From Dechloromonas denitrificans (GTDB taxonomy: Bacteria > Pseudomonadota > Gammaproteobacteria > Burkholderiales > Rhodocyclaceae): a stretch of 64,000 bases of DNA. The position numbers and the translations under genes were made by a program. Location: NCBI RefSeq assembly GCF_020510665.1, contig NZ_CP075187.1, positions 3,045,001-3,109,000 on the forward strand, in the 5' to 3' direction. Of this stretch, positions 26,240 through 34,951 are shown piece by piece; positions within the stretch are counted from its first letter, which is position 1, and each line of letters starts with the position of its first letter. Below the pieces are notes generated by a model. It saw nothing but the letters and a program-made list of their open reading frames with translations, was not told where the DNA came from and ran no database searches.

Positions 26240-27253
26240 TCAGCGCAGGCGATAGCCAGTTAGTGTTGCACGGTCAAAACTAAAAACGTGCTCCCGGGGA
26301 CTTTCCTGGCAACGGCCGACGATTCGACGCTGAAAATCCGGCTCTCCCCTGTCTAGCAGAACTTGGGCCTCGCAGCTGGGACATGTCGCCGCATACTTGA
26401 TCATTCTGGCTCGTTTCGGGGTGTCCGAGGTAGCGCCGTCAGGCTTGTACAGTTCGAGACATACGCCAAATTCCTTGAATCCGACCATCGACTCCGAGGC
26501 CATAACGATGCGGTCATCGACAAGTCGGCTAAATCGATTCACGAGATAGCGCGCGTACCACGCTAATAAACCAATGTAGATCAGAATGATAACGTCGCGG
26601 GTCATCAGGGGTGATTCACTGAGGCTGAGGACGTACAGCAGAAATGCGCCAAGCAATCCTACGACGGCAAACCAAAGCAGTGTTGGCCAAACAAGTATGT
26701 GCTTCCGCCATCCTTGGGCAACTTGCTCTTTGTCAAACAGCAAACGCGCCCACCACGAAAGCTGGAGGTTTTCTGCAGGGATGTAATCAATATCGTGCTT
26801 CGGAAGATTTCGCGGAGTTGGGAGTGCGCATGCGGGGATCTGCAGCGCGACGAGTGAAATCAAAGCTTGATTCCCCGCTCCACCATCACTTTCGCGTTTG
26901 TCGATCCAGGGGTAAACGGTGAGTCCCTGGTCGGCAGCAAATTTTTGTATTCCCTCTTCACATTTTTTACGGAAATCACCGTTGAAGGCCTTCCAGTGAC
27001 GACTAAACCAGGCACTGGCATCTCCTTCAGATTCGCCGGTGACAGCTTCCCGAATTGATAGGTAGTTGAAGTGAGGCTCTTTACCTTCAGATAATCGGTA
27101 GATTGTCTGCTCGGCTAGAAAGCGAAGGATTTGATAGGGTTGTGCGTGTTTCCCGTGGATTGAAAGGTAATCCAGTAGACAGTGCGCTATGGCCAGTACG
27201 TGGCATTCGGTAGTGCTCTCGGCGCTGCTATTAGTATTCTGATTATTTGGCAT
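26240..27253 (-). CDS. Two-helix membrane protein with C-terminal CxxC
   Basis: This 337-residue protein has a soluble N-terminal domain, then two membrane helices (PTLLWFAVVGLLGAFLLYVL near residues 192-211 and DVIILIYIGLLAWYARYLV near 222-240) and a cytoplasmic tail with a CPSC pair in AATCPSCEAQVLLDRGE. I do not recognise the family. A membrane protein beside large soluble unknowns is a common layout for abortive-infection modules, but no effector motif is visible. Start ATG 27253; the neighbour upstream (27352) is divergent. Confidence 0.7.
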   Translation of the reverse strand: MPNNQNTNSSAESTTECHVLAIAHCLLDYLSIHGKHAQPYQILRFLAEQTIYRLSEGKEPHFNYLSIREAVTGESEGDASAWFSRHWKAFNGDFRKKCEEGIQKFAADQGLTVYPWIDKRESDGGAGNQALISLVALQIPACALPTPRNLPKHDIDYIPAENLQLSWWARLLFDKEQVAQGWRKHILVWPTLLWFAVVGLLGAFLLYVLSLSESPLMTRDVIILIYIGLLAWYARYLVNRFSRLVDDRIVMASESMVGFKEFGVCLELYKPDGATSDTPKRARMIKYAATCPSCEAQVLLDRGEPDFQRRIVGRCQESPREHVFSFDRATLTGYRLR

Positions 27254-27351
27254 TAATTTCCCTGCTCAAGGGTAATGTCAGGGTTGTTGAGTGAATTTTC
27301 GAGGATGAATTTTCTAACCTGACTTCGTGTTCAAACCATGGAGTCAGAATT

Positions 27352-27576
27352 ATGCAGCAGAAATTTTTGGTACAGGGTGTGGCCGTCTTCACAAGACGCC
27401 TCCCATCGGGAGACTTGGCTGTTTGGCACCCGTTTAACGCGGAAGTCCAAGCCATTGTTGAGCCGCTATGTCGTGGTCGCGGATATTGGCAAGCCGAATT
27501 CAACAACTGGATCGTTAAAGCGCATTGCGTAGCTCTGGTATCGGCAGAGCTCGCCAAGATCGGGAGCGCACCATGA
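27352..27576 (+). CDS. Small protein of the CoiA-like gene cluster, 74 residues
   Basis: GGAG (27340-27343) precedes ATG 27352. The protein has a compact, beta-rich look (FLVQGVAVFTRRLPSG, GRGYWQAEFNNWIVKA) and no known motif. Its TGA overlaps the ATG of the next gene (ATGA, 27573-27576), so the two are translationally coupled. It opens a plus-strand run that leads to the CoiA-like nuclease. Confidence 0.62.
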   Translation: MQQKFLVQGVAVFTRRLPSGDLAVWHPFNAEVQAIVEPLCRGRGYWQAEFNNWIVKAHCVALVSAELAKIGSAP

Positions 27577-27737
27577 GCCGACTCCCTGCCTGCATCACGT
27601 GGGCGCTAGACGTCCAAGCAGGAAAGCTCATCAAAGCTGATCAAGCTAAGCATCGACTTGGAAAGGAGCGGTATTCGATGCATTGCCGACGGATACCGGT
27701 AATTAGCCAAGCGTCGGCAAAGGACGATACGGAATAA
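27573..27737 (+). CDS. Small basic protein coupled to the preceding gene, 54 residues
   Basis: The ATG overlaps the upstream stop, and CGGGAG (27561-27566) serves as ribosome site. The product contains LPACITWALDVQAGKLIKAD and a basic middle (KHRLGKERYSMHCRR). I recognise no family. The coupling is the main support that it is real. Confidence 0.5.
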   Translation: MSRLPACITWALDVQAGKLIKADQAKHRLGKERYSMHCRRIPVISQASAKDDTE

Positions 27738-27852
27738 CTGACATGACTAACTTCCATATCCCACTCCAGTACTTAGCCTTATTTGAAGCAAAACCAGCAA
27801 AATCCTCTATCAGTTCCGATACAACGCCCACCACCACACTTGGTCAGCAAAC

Positions 27853-29433
27853 ATGAATACAAGCACCTCCGACAATTGGATGGTTGAATCAGGTCAAGAG
27901 AATCCCCACCGTCCTCTACTGGACGATTTGGTAATGGCATGGGCGCGGGATCGCTCCACTGGTGAGCCGCGCTACATCGGCGAACTAAAGGCTCACCAGA
28001 CAGGTGCTGCGTGCAACTGTGAGTGTTATAGCTGCGGCCTGCCCTTGCAGGCGGTGAATGCCGGAAACCCGGACTACAAGCGCCGCCCATCATTTCGGCA
28101 CCCAGCCGGCGCGGCCAAGGATGAATGCCTGATCCTATCTGCGCGAGTCGCTGCACTGGAAATGCTGCAACGGGAAGGCAATCTCCGATTACCGATGCGG
28201 CGAATAAAAGGAGCCGTTCAGGGTTTGTCAGGGCAGTACCACAATGCATGGGCCGTTGCCCCAACTGAAACGGTGCGTGTCGCCCGCTTCGAGTTTCGGG
28301 ACAAAACCGCGGCGATTATCACGCTAGAAGATGGCAGAACCTTCAGGGCCGTGCTTGAGGGCTCGATTGCCGCCCAGCAGCAAGACGCTGGTACGACCTC
28401 GCTAATTCCAACCATTGTGATGGCCATCGACGATCCAGCCCTTGCGGGGATGCCACCAGACGAACTGCGCAAACGGATCACGATCATTTCCGAGCATGCA
28501 CTGTGGTGCTCTCACTGGAATGACGAGAAGCTGGCCAAGGAAGCCGAAGACAAAGCAGTGGATGAGGCCAGGCAAGCATTGGACTGGGGCGCAGCCGACC
28601 GGGAAACATTGCTGCACCTGATCGCCAAGCAGATTCTGGAAGAAGAGAAGCGGATTCGATTGCCAGACCTGACCGGGACGGCACGCACTACGCTTCAGGA
28701 TGGCGAATCTTTGACGGCCAGCAAGAGCTATCCCGGAGCAATGGTTCAACTGGACGAGGTAGCACTGGAGAAAGATATGGGCCGCACCCGCCCCGACGTG
28801 ATCGCCCAGATGCGTGAATCATTTCCATGGGAGGCAGGGCCGATCCTGATTGAAGTGACGGTCACGAATGCGATCACTGAAGAACGGATGCAGCGGATTC
28901 GGCACAACAATTTGCCGACGCTGGAAATCGACATTCGCCAGTTGGGCGGCAAGGTATCTCGCGGCGAATATGCCCGGCTCGTGGTTGATGAAGTAGCAGG
29001 GAAACGCTGGCTCTATCATCCCGCCGAGGTTTTGCTGCGTCAGGGAGCGGCAGTCACGCTTTCCCAACTGGCCTCGGAGCGCAATCGTGAGATCGAGCAA
29101 CGCCGGGAACAAGAAGTCGAGCAGGAAAAGTTCCGGAAAATCCCGGAGAGCTTGCAACGCATTATCCCTCCGCCGTCTGAGCGTACAGCGGCCAGCAGCT
29201 ATCCGCGCAAGACGAACACACATAACTGGAAGCATGGCCCGGTTTCAACGGCCAACAACGCCCAGTGGCGATCCTGTGGCTGCACTCAGTGGGAGGATGT
29301 GCTTCGGTACGGTGAGGATCGCCGAGCCGAGCATCAACCGGTCGCTATAGCACTCCGAATGTGCTCCGAGCGCTATAGCTATTCGGTCGGCTTGCTGCGG
29401 GGCATCTGGTTGTCGGCTGGCCTGATCCAATAG
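27853..29433 (+). CDS. CoiA-like PD-(D/E)XK nuclease
   Basis: This 526-residue protein opens with a cysteine-bearing segment, CNCECYSCGLPLQAV, near residues 55-70, followed by RPSFRHPAGAAKDEC, the usual CoiA-type front end. A nuclease-like core follows: RTRPDVIAQ (about 313-321) and GPILIEVTVTNAITEERM (about 332-350) give a D...ExT arrangement like the PD-(D/E)XK core of competence protein CoiA, which processes DNA. A coiled, basic region and a short C terminus complete it. It follows two small coupled genes and precedes another small gene on the same strand, so it is probably one cargo operon. A defence or DNA-uptake role is open. Confidence 0.65.
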   Translation: MNTSTSDNWMVESGQENPHRPLLDDLVMAWARDRSTGEPRYIGELKAHQTGAACNCECYSCGLPLQAVNAGNPDYKRRPSFRHPAGAAKDECLILSARVAALEMLQREGNLRLPMRRIKGAVQGLSGQYHNAWAVAPTETVRVARFEFRDKTAAIITLEDGRTFRAVLEGSIAAQQQDAGTTSLIPTIVMAIDDPALAGMPPDELRKRITIISEHALWCSHWNDEKLAKEAEDKAVDEARQALDWGAADRETLLHLIAKQILEEEKRIRLPDLTGTARTTLQDGESLTASKSYPGAMVQLDEVALEKDMGRTRPDVIAQMRESFPWEAGPILIEVTVTNAITEERMQRIRHNNLPTLEIDIRQLGGKVSRGEYARLVVDEVAGKRWLYHPAEVLLRQGAAVTLSQLASERNREIEQRREQEVEQEKFRKIPESLQRIIPPPSERTAASSYPRKTNTHNWKHGPVSTANNAQWRSCGCTQWEDVLRYGEDRRAEHQPVAIALRMCSERYSYSVGLLRGIWLSAGLIQ

Positions 29434-29545
29434 CTCGCCGCTGTGGCTGAACAAGCAGGACGGCTTTCAAGTAGAGGGAATAACGATACGATAATAGTTC
29501 TGAGTTGAGCCGAAACCGCCGTGGTGCCGAAAGGGAGAATGTAAC

Positions 29546-29875
29546 TTGTACGATAGCTGGACAGTCTGGGTGCAGGGAAAAGTGGCGACCAACCTAAACA
29601 TTGGGCGCCTGATAGTGGAGGACGAATGCTTCGTTTCCGCGAATACAAAGCTCTGCGATTTCGCCAATTCAGCCTGCCTATCCTCGGAATCCTTGGCCAG
29701 GCGTTATTTAGAGGCACTCCTCCCCATCCTGAAAAAACGCTACGGGGACGGTATCCGCCTCTCCGTATTCGACCGTGGCCCGCAGGGTCGCCCGGAATTC
29801 GACGACTCCTTGGTCACGGCCCGTATCGAGCAGGGGGTTTTCGCTCCTAACCGTAGGCCGAAAATTCTTTCCTGA
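29546..29875 (+). CDS. Small hypothetical protein, TTG start
   Basis: The 109-residue frame begins at TTG 29546, eight bases after AAGGGAG (29531-29537). The protein (YDSWTVWVQGKVATNLNIG, then YGDGIRLSVFDRGPQGRPEF) looks like a small globular alpha/beta protein of unknown family. It is the last plus-strand gene before tnsC and converges with it. Confidence 0.5.
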   Translation: MYDSWTVWVQGKVATNLNIGRLIVEDECFVSANTKLCDFANSACLSSESLARRYLEALLPILKKRYGDGIRLSVFDRGPQGRPEFDDSLVTARIEQGVFAPNRRPKILS

Positions 29876-29942
29876 GGAGGCTAACCCAACTCCCCGCCCT
29901 GCCTTACGATGCATGCGAAGAGGTAGGGATTCAAGGGCACGT

Positions 29943-31202
29943 CTACCAATACGCGAATTTCGCAGGCAGGAGATCTTCATACTGCAATTGCAGACGAGGA
30001 TCTCCGCTAAGTATTGCCTTGACGGCGGGCTGCAAGGGCGCCAGAGCGTTGGCAGCCGCATAGCGAAAATCATCCAGCAACAATTGCCTTCCACCTCGCT
30101 CAAACGACCGCCGATGGGCATGAATCCACAGTGCCATACAGATTCGGAATATGCCGCCGCTGAGTTCATGCAACAGATGACGAAGCTCATCCGAAGGCTC
30201 CAACGAATCCGGTTGCCATTGGTATTTGCACAATTGAGGAAACAGGCGGTTTCTGAAAAAATCGTCCTCAGCAGACACCGCATGCGGTATTCGGTGAAAC
30301 CCTGCAGTCACCAATCGCTGAATCGTGCTCATCCGTGATCCCAAAGCCTCTATCCCATCGGGAGTCCCACTGGCAAGCACCGGTATCTTGGTGGTATTGG
30401 TTAAGGTCAGGATGAGCTTAACCGCCTCATCATCAGCCACTCTTAGTGCAGGCCTTTGAGCAACCCTACGCCTTGCGGCCGCCTCCCGAACCGCTTTTCT
30501 TTCAATTTTGAAGAGATTCTGAATCTCATCGAGAATAAGCAGCCCTGGGAAGTGGCAGAAGATCATTTGCAGCCATTGATTAGCCAGCGTCCCACCTTTT
30601 TTATTAGAGTTCGAAAGCAGTTGATCAGCGTAGTTCGTTCCAAGCGCACTATCTGTCGCAATTGCAAAATTCTCCACCAGCTCTTTGATTTTTCCTGATT
30701 GAGGCACATCGACCTTCAGCCACAGCAGTTGACGTACTGACCCAATGAGCCCGGGAAATCGCTCGTGGGTAACGACTTGCGGAAATAATGCCAATGCCCT
30801 TTCAACCGCTGTAGATTTACCGACACCCGATAAACCGACCACCGTACTACCTAGCTGGACCGCCGCATGAGAAGAATCAGTAGCCCCCGGAGCATAGATA
30901 CGCTGCCACGTTGATGGATTCACCGGATTCCGATGCACATACCCTTGCCGAATCATGAACCCGATGCTTTCAGCAAGCTCCAGACCTGTCGATGTAGGTA
31001 TGTGAACCCGAAGAATGTCCGCAAGCTGATGCTTCCGGATATGGATTGGCGTCGCTTCAATATCTTTGGGTAGAGGCGGTAGGTAGATCATTTGCCTCAA
31101 AATCTCTGCTGGCGACAAAATGGGACCGCAGGCATCAATCAGGATATTCCCCGCATAGGCCTCGACCTCGGAGACCTTTGCGGTGCCAGCGACTAATTGC
31201 AT
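29943..31202 (-). CDS. tnsC: TnsC-like AAA+ transposition regulator
   Basis: This 419-residue AAA+ ATPase has Walker A GLSGVGKST near residue 125 and Walker B LLILDEIQNL near 225, then TKIPVLASGTPDGIEALG, a TnsC/TniB-like sensor segment. TnsC bridges the targeting protein (TniQ) and the TnsA-TnsB transposase, and gives target immunity. Its ATG overlaps the end of tnsB by 10 bp (31193-31202), so they are co-translated. It is a little shorter than Tn7 TnsC (about 555). The call is firm from order tnsA-tnsB-tnsC plus motifs. Confidence 0.9.
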   Translation of the reverse strand: MQLVAGTAKVSEVEAYAGNILIDACGPILSPAEILRQMIYLPPLPKDIEATPIHIRKHQLADILRVHIPTSTGLELAESIGFMIRQGYVHRNPVNPSTWQRIYAPGATDSSHAAVQLGSTVVGLSGVGKSTAVERALALFPQVVTHERFPGLIGSVRQLLWLKVDVPQSGKIKELVENFAIATDSALGTNYADQLLSNSNKKGGTLANQWLQMIFCHFPGLLILDEIQNLFKIERKAVREAAARRRVAQRPALRVADDEAVKLILTLTNTTKIPVLASGTPDGIEALGSRMSTIQRLVTAGFHRIPHAVSAEDDFFRNRLFPQLCKYQWQPDSLEPSDELRHLLHELSGGIFRICMALWIHAHRRSFERGGRQLLLDDFRYAAANALAPLQPAVKAILSGDPRLQLQYEDLLPAKFAYW

Positions 31203-33367
31203 TCGCCGGCCTCTTTGTCGATTTCGGCAAAAACCTGGTTCATCAACGATTCATAGCCGGGATTACGTTCGGTGACATCTCCATGATTGGTATTGTCCGG
31301 TGGTGGCAGAATGGATCTCTTGGGCATGGTTTCCAGCAGCCGTGCTTCACGCGCCGTGAGCCTTGGACCCTCGTACTCACGTTCAGCTTCTCGCGTAAGC
31401 TCTACCGCACGCTTGTTGACTGCAGCTTGTCGGTCAATATTATTCACAGCAGCCTGCAGTCGAAGGTATGCGCGATCATTTTTCTTCGAGCTTGCATCCA
31501 TCACCGCGTCGCGCCATTCATCCACGCTGACATTTCCCGGCGCACGAGCATTAGCCCTAAGTTTGAACTCGTGTAACCTACCCACAGGGTCAGGCCACCA
31601 GATTCGTGAAGTCGATCCAGGAAACTGGAATACCGTTTTCTCATCCGAGCCAAAGTTTCGGGCCAAAGCAGACCAATTCTGTTCATGAGCAATCGGCGAC
31701 TCGTATTGAAGTGACTCCAGAAAAACCCCATCCCTCCTGGAAAGCGCCACTTTCTGCTGAAGAAGTCCGCTCAACAATCGGTCCTGCGGCATCGCCTTCT
31801 GATATCCGATTCCCATTTCATGCCCAAACCGCCAAAGCCCGGCAGGGCTTGGCATGACGTTGGCAGCGATCATCTCGCTCGTCATTCGATGTGAGCGATC
31901 TGCAAACAAGTTGTAGTGATTGAAGATGCCATGCAGAAAAGCAACGTATTCCCTAAGCGTCAGTGCTGATTCTTTGCCCGATGTCTTCAACTCCAACTCT
32001 CTGCGACGTGCATCGATGGCTCCAGGCAAAAAACTGAATTGCTGGTCTTTTGCAATCCGATGCACCACCTCGACCAGCCCCTTCAAATCCGGCCGATATG
32101 CCGCATTGATCATGAAGTTGATTGCAAGTTGCTCACATGTCTCACGAGCCCCAAAGGACAGGTATTCACCGCGATCACACAGCACCTTGTAGGGTGCCGT
32201 CGGAAAAGGAGTCAACACATCAACGAACTCAACTCCCCAAAGTTCGGCAAGCAGTTTCGGATCGCAAAATGCCGAGAACAATGCGAGTTTGGCGGTCTCC
32301 CACGAGGGACCCGACAGGCACACATAGAAGCCAACAATAGCCGTCGACCAAACATCAATCACGATATAGACGATGGGTCTGCCAATTGGCCAAGCCCTGT
32401 TGATCGAGCTGCGAAGATGGATGTCACCAATAGTTGAGTCAATCGCATACACATGGCCAGGACCGGCAACACCGTCATATGACCGACCTCGAAGTCCGCG
32501 CATATTCCGATCAAAATGCCCTTTCGTCGTTCGGAGCATCGTTCGCTCCAGTCGCTTCACATCGAACTCAATGACGTTGCGAAACTGACGCTGATTCGGA
32601 AAGCTTCCTTGGATGGGGAGAATTGGTTCCCGCCCAGAATCTGTCTGCTGATATTGCGTGACATAGGCACGCTCAATCGTCTCATCATAGAGCTGCCTGA
32701 AAGCTTTTCCGGGTTTTACCAATGCTCGGTAGTGATGCACGATCTTGATGCGGTCCTCCTCTGTCACGCCAGCCTGAGGATTTGGCTCAGGATTTCCCAG
32801 CCGTGCGTTCAAGGTCTTGGCACCCGCCTTACGTCGGGTTGGAGTAACAGGTCGAGGCACCCCAGGAGCCCCGCATTTATCAAAGCGAGGCATCAGAGAT
32901 AGCTGATCGAAACCATGCTTACAAAGCATTGGCCATAGTCGGTAGATGCTGGCTCGCGAACCTTTTCCGGTACTCATTGCAGCTCTGACAAGAGGGCCAA
33001 GGCCCCGCGAACTCTGAAGCGCATCACAAATTGCGCGATGATCAAAAAATGGCTTCATCAACTCACAGCGACGTTCCCAGAGATTTTTCTCAGCAAAGTC
33101 CAATGCAGAAGTTGGCGTCAAAAGCTTGCCCTCAGGCTGAAGATCGACATCAACCAACTTTCCTGCCTCCTCGAAAGCCTCCAAGGTCGCTCTCTCAATC
33201 TTGGTAAGGGTTCCCGGAAAAGTCGACTTCCCCCCAGCAGCTCCCCACGGGGCGGCGAAAGCTAGCCAAACATAACTGAATCCCGGTGGCGTTGCCACGA
33301 CACGGTAGAAACCGCAAAGATCATCACTTTCAATGCGCAAGGCGGCGTTAAATATTAGTAGTGCCAT
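31193..33367 (-). CDS. tnsB: TnsB-like DDE transposase
   Basis: This 724-residue transposase joins the element ends to target DNA. The integrase core shows the DDE triad: HVYAIDSTIGDIHL (first Asp), VLCDRGEYLS (second Asp) and LKGLVEVVHRIAK (Glu). The N-terminal helical domains would bind the TGTCTCAGAC-type repeats in both element ends. ATG 33367 (MALLIF) is chosen: it overlaps the tnsA stop by 13 bp and gives the length usual for TnsB (about 700); the frame is open further upstream but that part is only the shadow of tnsA. It overlaps tnsC downstream, so tnsABC is one operon. Confidence 0.92.
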   Translation of the reverse strand: MALLIFNAALRIESDDLCGFYRVVATPPGFSYVWLAFAAPWGAAGGKSTFPGTLTKIERATLEAFEEAGKLVDVDLQPEGKLLTPTSALDFAEKNLWERRCELMKPFFDHRAICDALQSSRGLGPLVRAAMSTGKGSRASIYRLWPMLCKHGFDQLSLMPRFDKCGAPGVPRPVTPTRRKAGAKTLNARLGNPEPNPQAGVTEEDRIKIVHHYRALVKPGKAFRQLYDETIERAYVTQYQQTDSGREPILPIQGSFPNQRQFRNVIEFDVKRLERTMLRTTKGHFDRNMRGLRGRSYDGVAGPGHVYAIDSTIGDIHLRSSINRAWPIGRPIVYIVIDVWSTAIVGFYVCLSGPSWETAKLALFSAFCDPKLLAELWGVEFVDVLTPFPTAPYKVLCDRGEYLSFGARETCEQLAINFMINAAYRPDLKGLVEVVHRIAKDQQFSFLPGAIDARRRELELKTSGKESALTLREYVAFLHGIFNHYNLFADRSHRMTSEMIAANVMPSPAGLWRFGHEMGIGYQKAMPQDRLLSGLLQQKVALSRRDGVFLESLQYESPIAHEQNWSALARNFGSDEKTVFQFPGSTSRIWWPDPVGRLHEFKLRANARAPGNVSVDEWRDAVMDASSKKNDRAYLRLQAAVNNIDRQAAVNKRAVELTREAEREYEGPRLTAREARLLETMPKRSILPPPDNTNHGDVTERNPGYESLMNQVFAEIDKEAGECN

Positions 33368-34263
33368 GCCGTTCTCCTCGATGCAATTGGGTTCTGCTTC
33401 CAGAAATCGGTTTTTGAAAGCAAGGCGATGGGTTCGTTGGGGCGCATCGAATGAGACATATCGAGCGGGACGCGGCCTGTCCAAACTGCCTGCCAAAATA
33501 CATACAAGGCATTGGCTTTGGCGACAGGCAGCACGTGAGTCACGTGCGCAATGATTGAACTTAGCGTCATGCCTCCTGGGGATGGAAGCGTGACAGCCAG
33601 TGCATCGAGTATTTCGCTCGAAACTGGCGAGACATCGACAGCCCAAGGCATACCAATACGAATCGTATTGGCCACCGAGTCGCAATAGAGCGAAGGCGAC
33701 AACAGCAACCAGAAGACATCCTGACGCAACCAGTACTCACGTTCTATCCGAAGTAACTCAATTGTTCGCGGATCGCTCAACTCACTGTCGTACTTCACGC
33801 TAATCGCTAACAATTCACAACGCCCGGCCGGATTCTTTAGTGTAAGAACAAGGTCCGTGGTCATCACCCACAGGGCGACAATCCCGTCTTTGCGAACTAC
33901 TGGATGTTTGTGCCCCAGATCTTCTGAAATCTGCAATGTGCCCTCAGACGCAAGAACGCGCGAACTCGACTGATAGGCAGCTATCTCCGGTTCGCCAACA
34001 TCATGGGCGAGCGGATACTGTTCTCGTAGATCAACCAGGTTAGGCAACATTGAGGCAAAGGCGAAAGCTACCATTTCCTTATCTGACAGGAGATGATGCA
34101 ATCGCCCGAAGCGCCAGTTGATCAGGTGTGATCTGCCTCGACTACCAGGATCAGAGCGTGTGACTTGATGCCATGGTTGGTAATCGGCGCCTGTGCCAGT
34201 TCCTCGGCCTTCATCGCGCCACTTTGCCAGACGCGCAGGAGTAAACCGCAGTCCCTTTCTCAT
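33355..34263 (-). CDS. tnsA: TnsA-like transposon end endonuclease
   Basis: This 302-residue protein cuts the 5' ends of the element, which makes cut-and-paste transposition possible together with TnsB. The restriction-fold residues are visible: Glu63 in LSDKEMVAF, Asp137 in VMTTDLVLTL and Lys157 in LLAISVKYDSEL, matching the E, D and K triad of Tn7 TnsA. ATG 34263 is chosen because AAGGAG lies just upstream; 25 more in-frame residues (to 34338) would be unneeded. First gene of the tnsABC operon, transcribed away from the right end. Intact catalytic residues argue that the element is still competent. Confidence 0.9.
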   Translation of the reverse strand: MRKGLRFTPARLAKWRDEGRGTGTGADYQPWHQVTRSDPGSRGRSHLINWRFGRLHHLLSDKEMVAFAFASMLPNLVDLREQYPLAHDVGEPEIAAYQSSSRVLASEGTLQISEDLGHKHPVVRKDGIVALWVMTTDLVLTLKNPAGRCELLAISVKYDSELSDPRTIELLRIEREYWLRQDVFWLLLSPSLYCDSVANTIRIGMPWAVDVSPVSSEILDALAVTLPSPGGMTLSSIIAHVTHVLPVAKANALYVFWQAVWTGRVPLDMSHSMRPNEPIALLSKTDFWKQNPIASRRTAWHY

Positions 34264-34386
34264 GGGATCTCCTTCCTTGCCATTCAACGGCAATAAACAA
34301 ACCGGAAAAGAGATGCCCTTGACGCGTGCAGAAGGCACGAGTACATTTCATTTTGAACGCGAAATCTGGGGGCACCCCTCAGTACG

Positions 34387-34420
34387 AAACGCCGCAGGCC
34401 TCGAACCCTGTGGCGTTTTT
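34387..34420 (+). terminator. Hairpin with T run between the HTH gene and tnsA
   Basis: AAACGCCGCAGG (34387-34398) pairs with CCTGTGGCGTTT (34407-34418, one G-T wobble) and is followed by five T in plus orientation. Genes on both sides are transcribed on the minus strand, where the T tract is weak. It may be a leader hairpin for tnsA rather than a true terminator. Confidence 0.45.
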
Positions 34421-34531
34421 GTTTGTGCAGTCGTATTTAGTTCATTTCGATTTAACACTCCCTTCGATTCGGCCGGGGCGGTAGCCCCAACTACGCACGA
34501 CACGACCTTAGCGCGTGCCGGCCCAAATTAT

Positions 34532-34855
34532 TTATAGTGTGATCGACTCCGTTCGTTCAGAAGGCACGGGTGCCGAAGTAGCCAATCGGCGTTGCTGACT
34601 CAGCCAAACCGCCACGTCACGTGCTAAAGCAAATTTCCCTCGCCTATTCGGTATCCGCATCAACGGCACAGGGACAGCACCCCGCACAACAGCTTGGCAA
34701 TAGGCATTTGCAGATGGATAGCCCAGCACTTTGGCCAGATCTGACGAAGACAGGAGCAAGCCATACCGACGCACAAGTTCATCGTTGAGCTCCTTGGCCA
34801 GCGAATCACTTGATAGCTCCGGAAAATCCTCTTTTTGCACGTCATGCCCTGTCAT
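34532..34855 (-). CDS. Small HTH/excisionase-like protein upstream of tnsA
   Basis: The 107-residue product has YGLLLSSSDLAKVLGYPSAN, a winged-helix/MerR-type opening as in excisionases and plasmid AlpA-like regulators, followed by a basic RIPNRRGKFALARDVAVWLSQ. It lies upstream of tnsA on the same strand and divergent from the 299-residue gene, with a perfect palindrome (34878-34889) in between. It may regulate tnsABC or assist end binding. Confidence 0.62.
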   Translation of the reverse strand: MTGHDVQKEDFPELSSDSLAKELNDELVRRYGLLLSSSDLAKVLGYPSANAYCQAVVRGAVPVPLMRIPNRRGKFALARDVAVWLSQQRRLATSAPVPSERTESITL

Positions 34856-34877
34856 TGGTTGTCATGGAAATGCTATG

Positions 34878-34889
34878 TTTCCTAGGAAA
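34878..34889. promoter_or_regulatory. Palindrome in the divergent HTH / 299-aa intergenic region
   Basis: TTTCCTAGGAAA is a perfect 12-bp palindrome, with an overlapping GGAAA-N7-TTTCC just before it (34866-34882). It lies between two divergent genes, one of them an HTH protein, and is a candidate operator. Confidence 0.4.
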
Positions 34890-34951
34890 ACCCAACAAGC
34901 CACACGATTTTGGCAATCGTCACCCTATTTTCGAGCATGAATTGTCATTAA

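Noticed and set aside
33368..33685. Longer TnsB start at 33685
   Set aside because: The extra 106 residues overlap tnsA in another frame, are rich in Cys and Arg and unlike any TnsB N terminus; MALLIF at 33367 fits.
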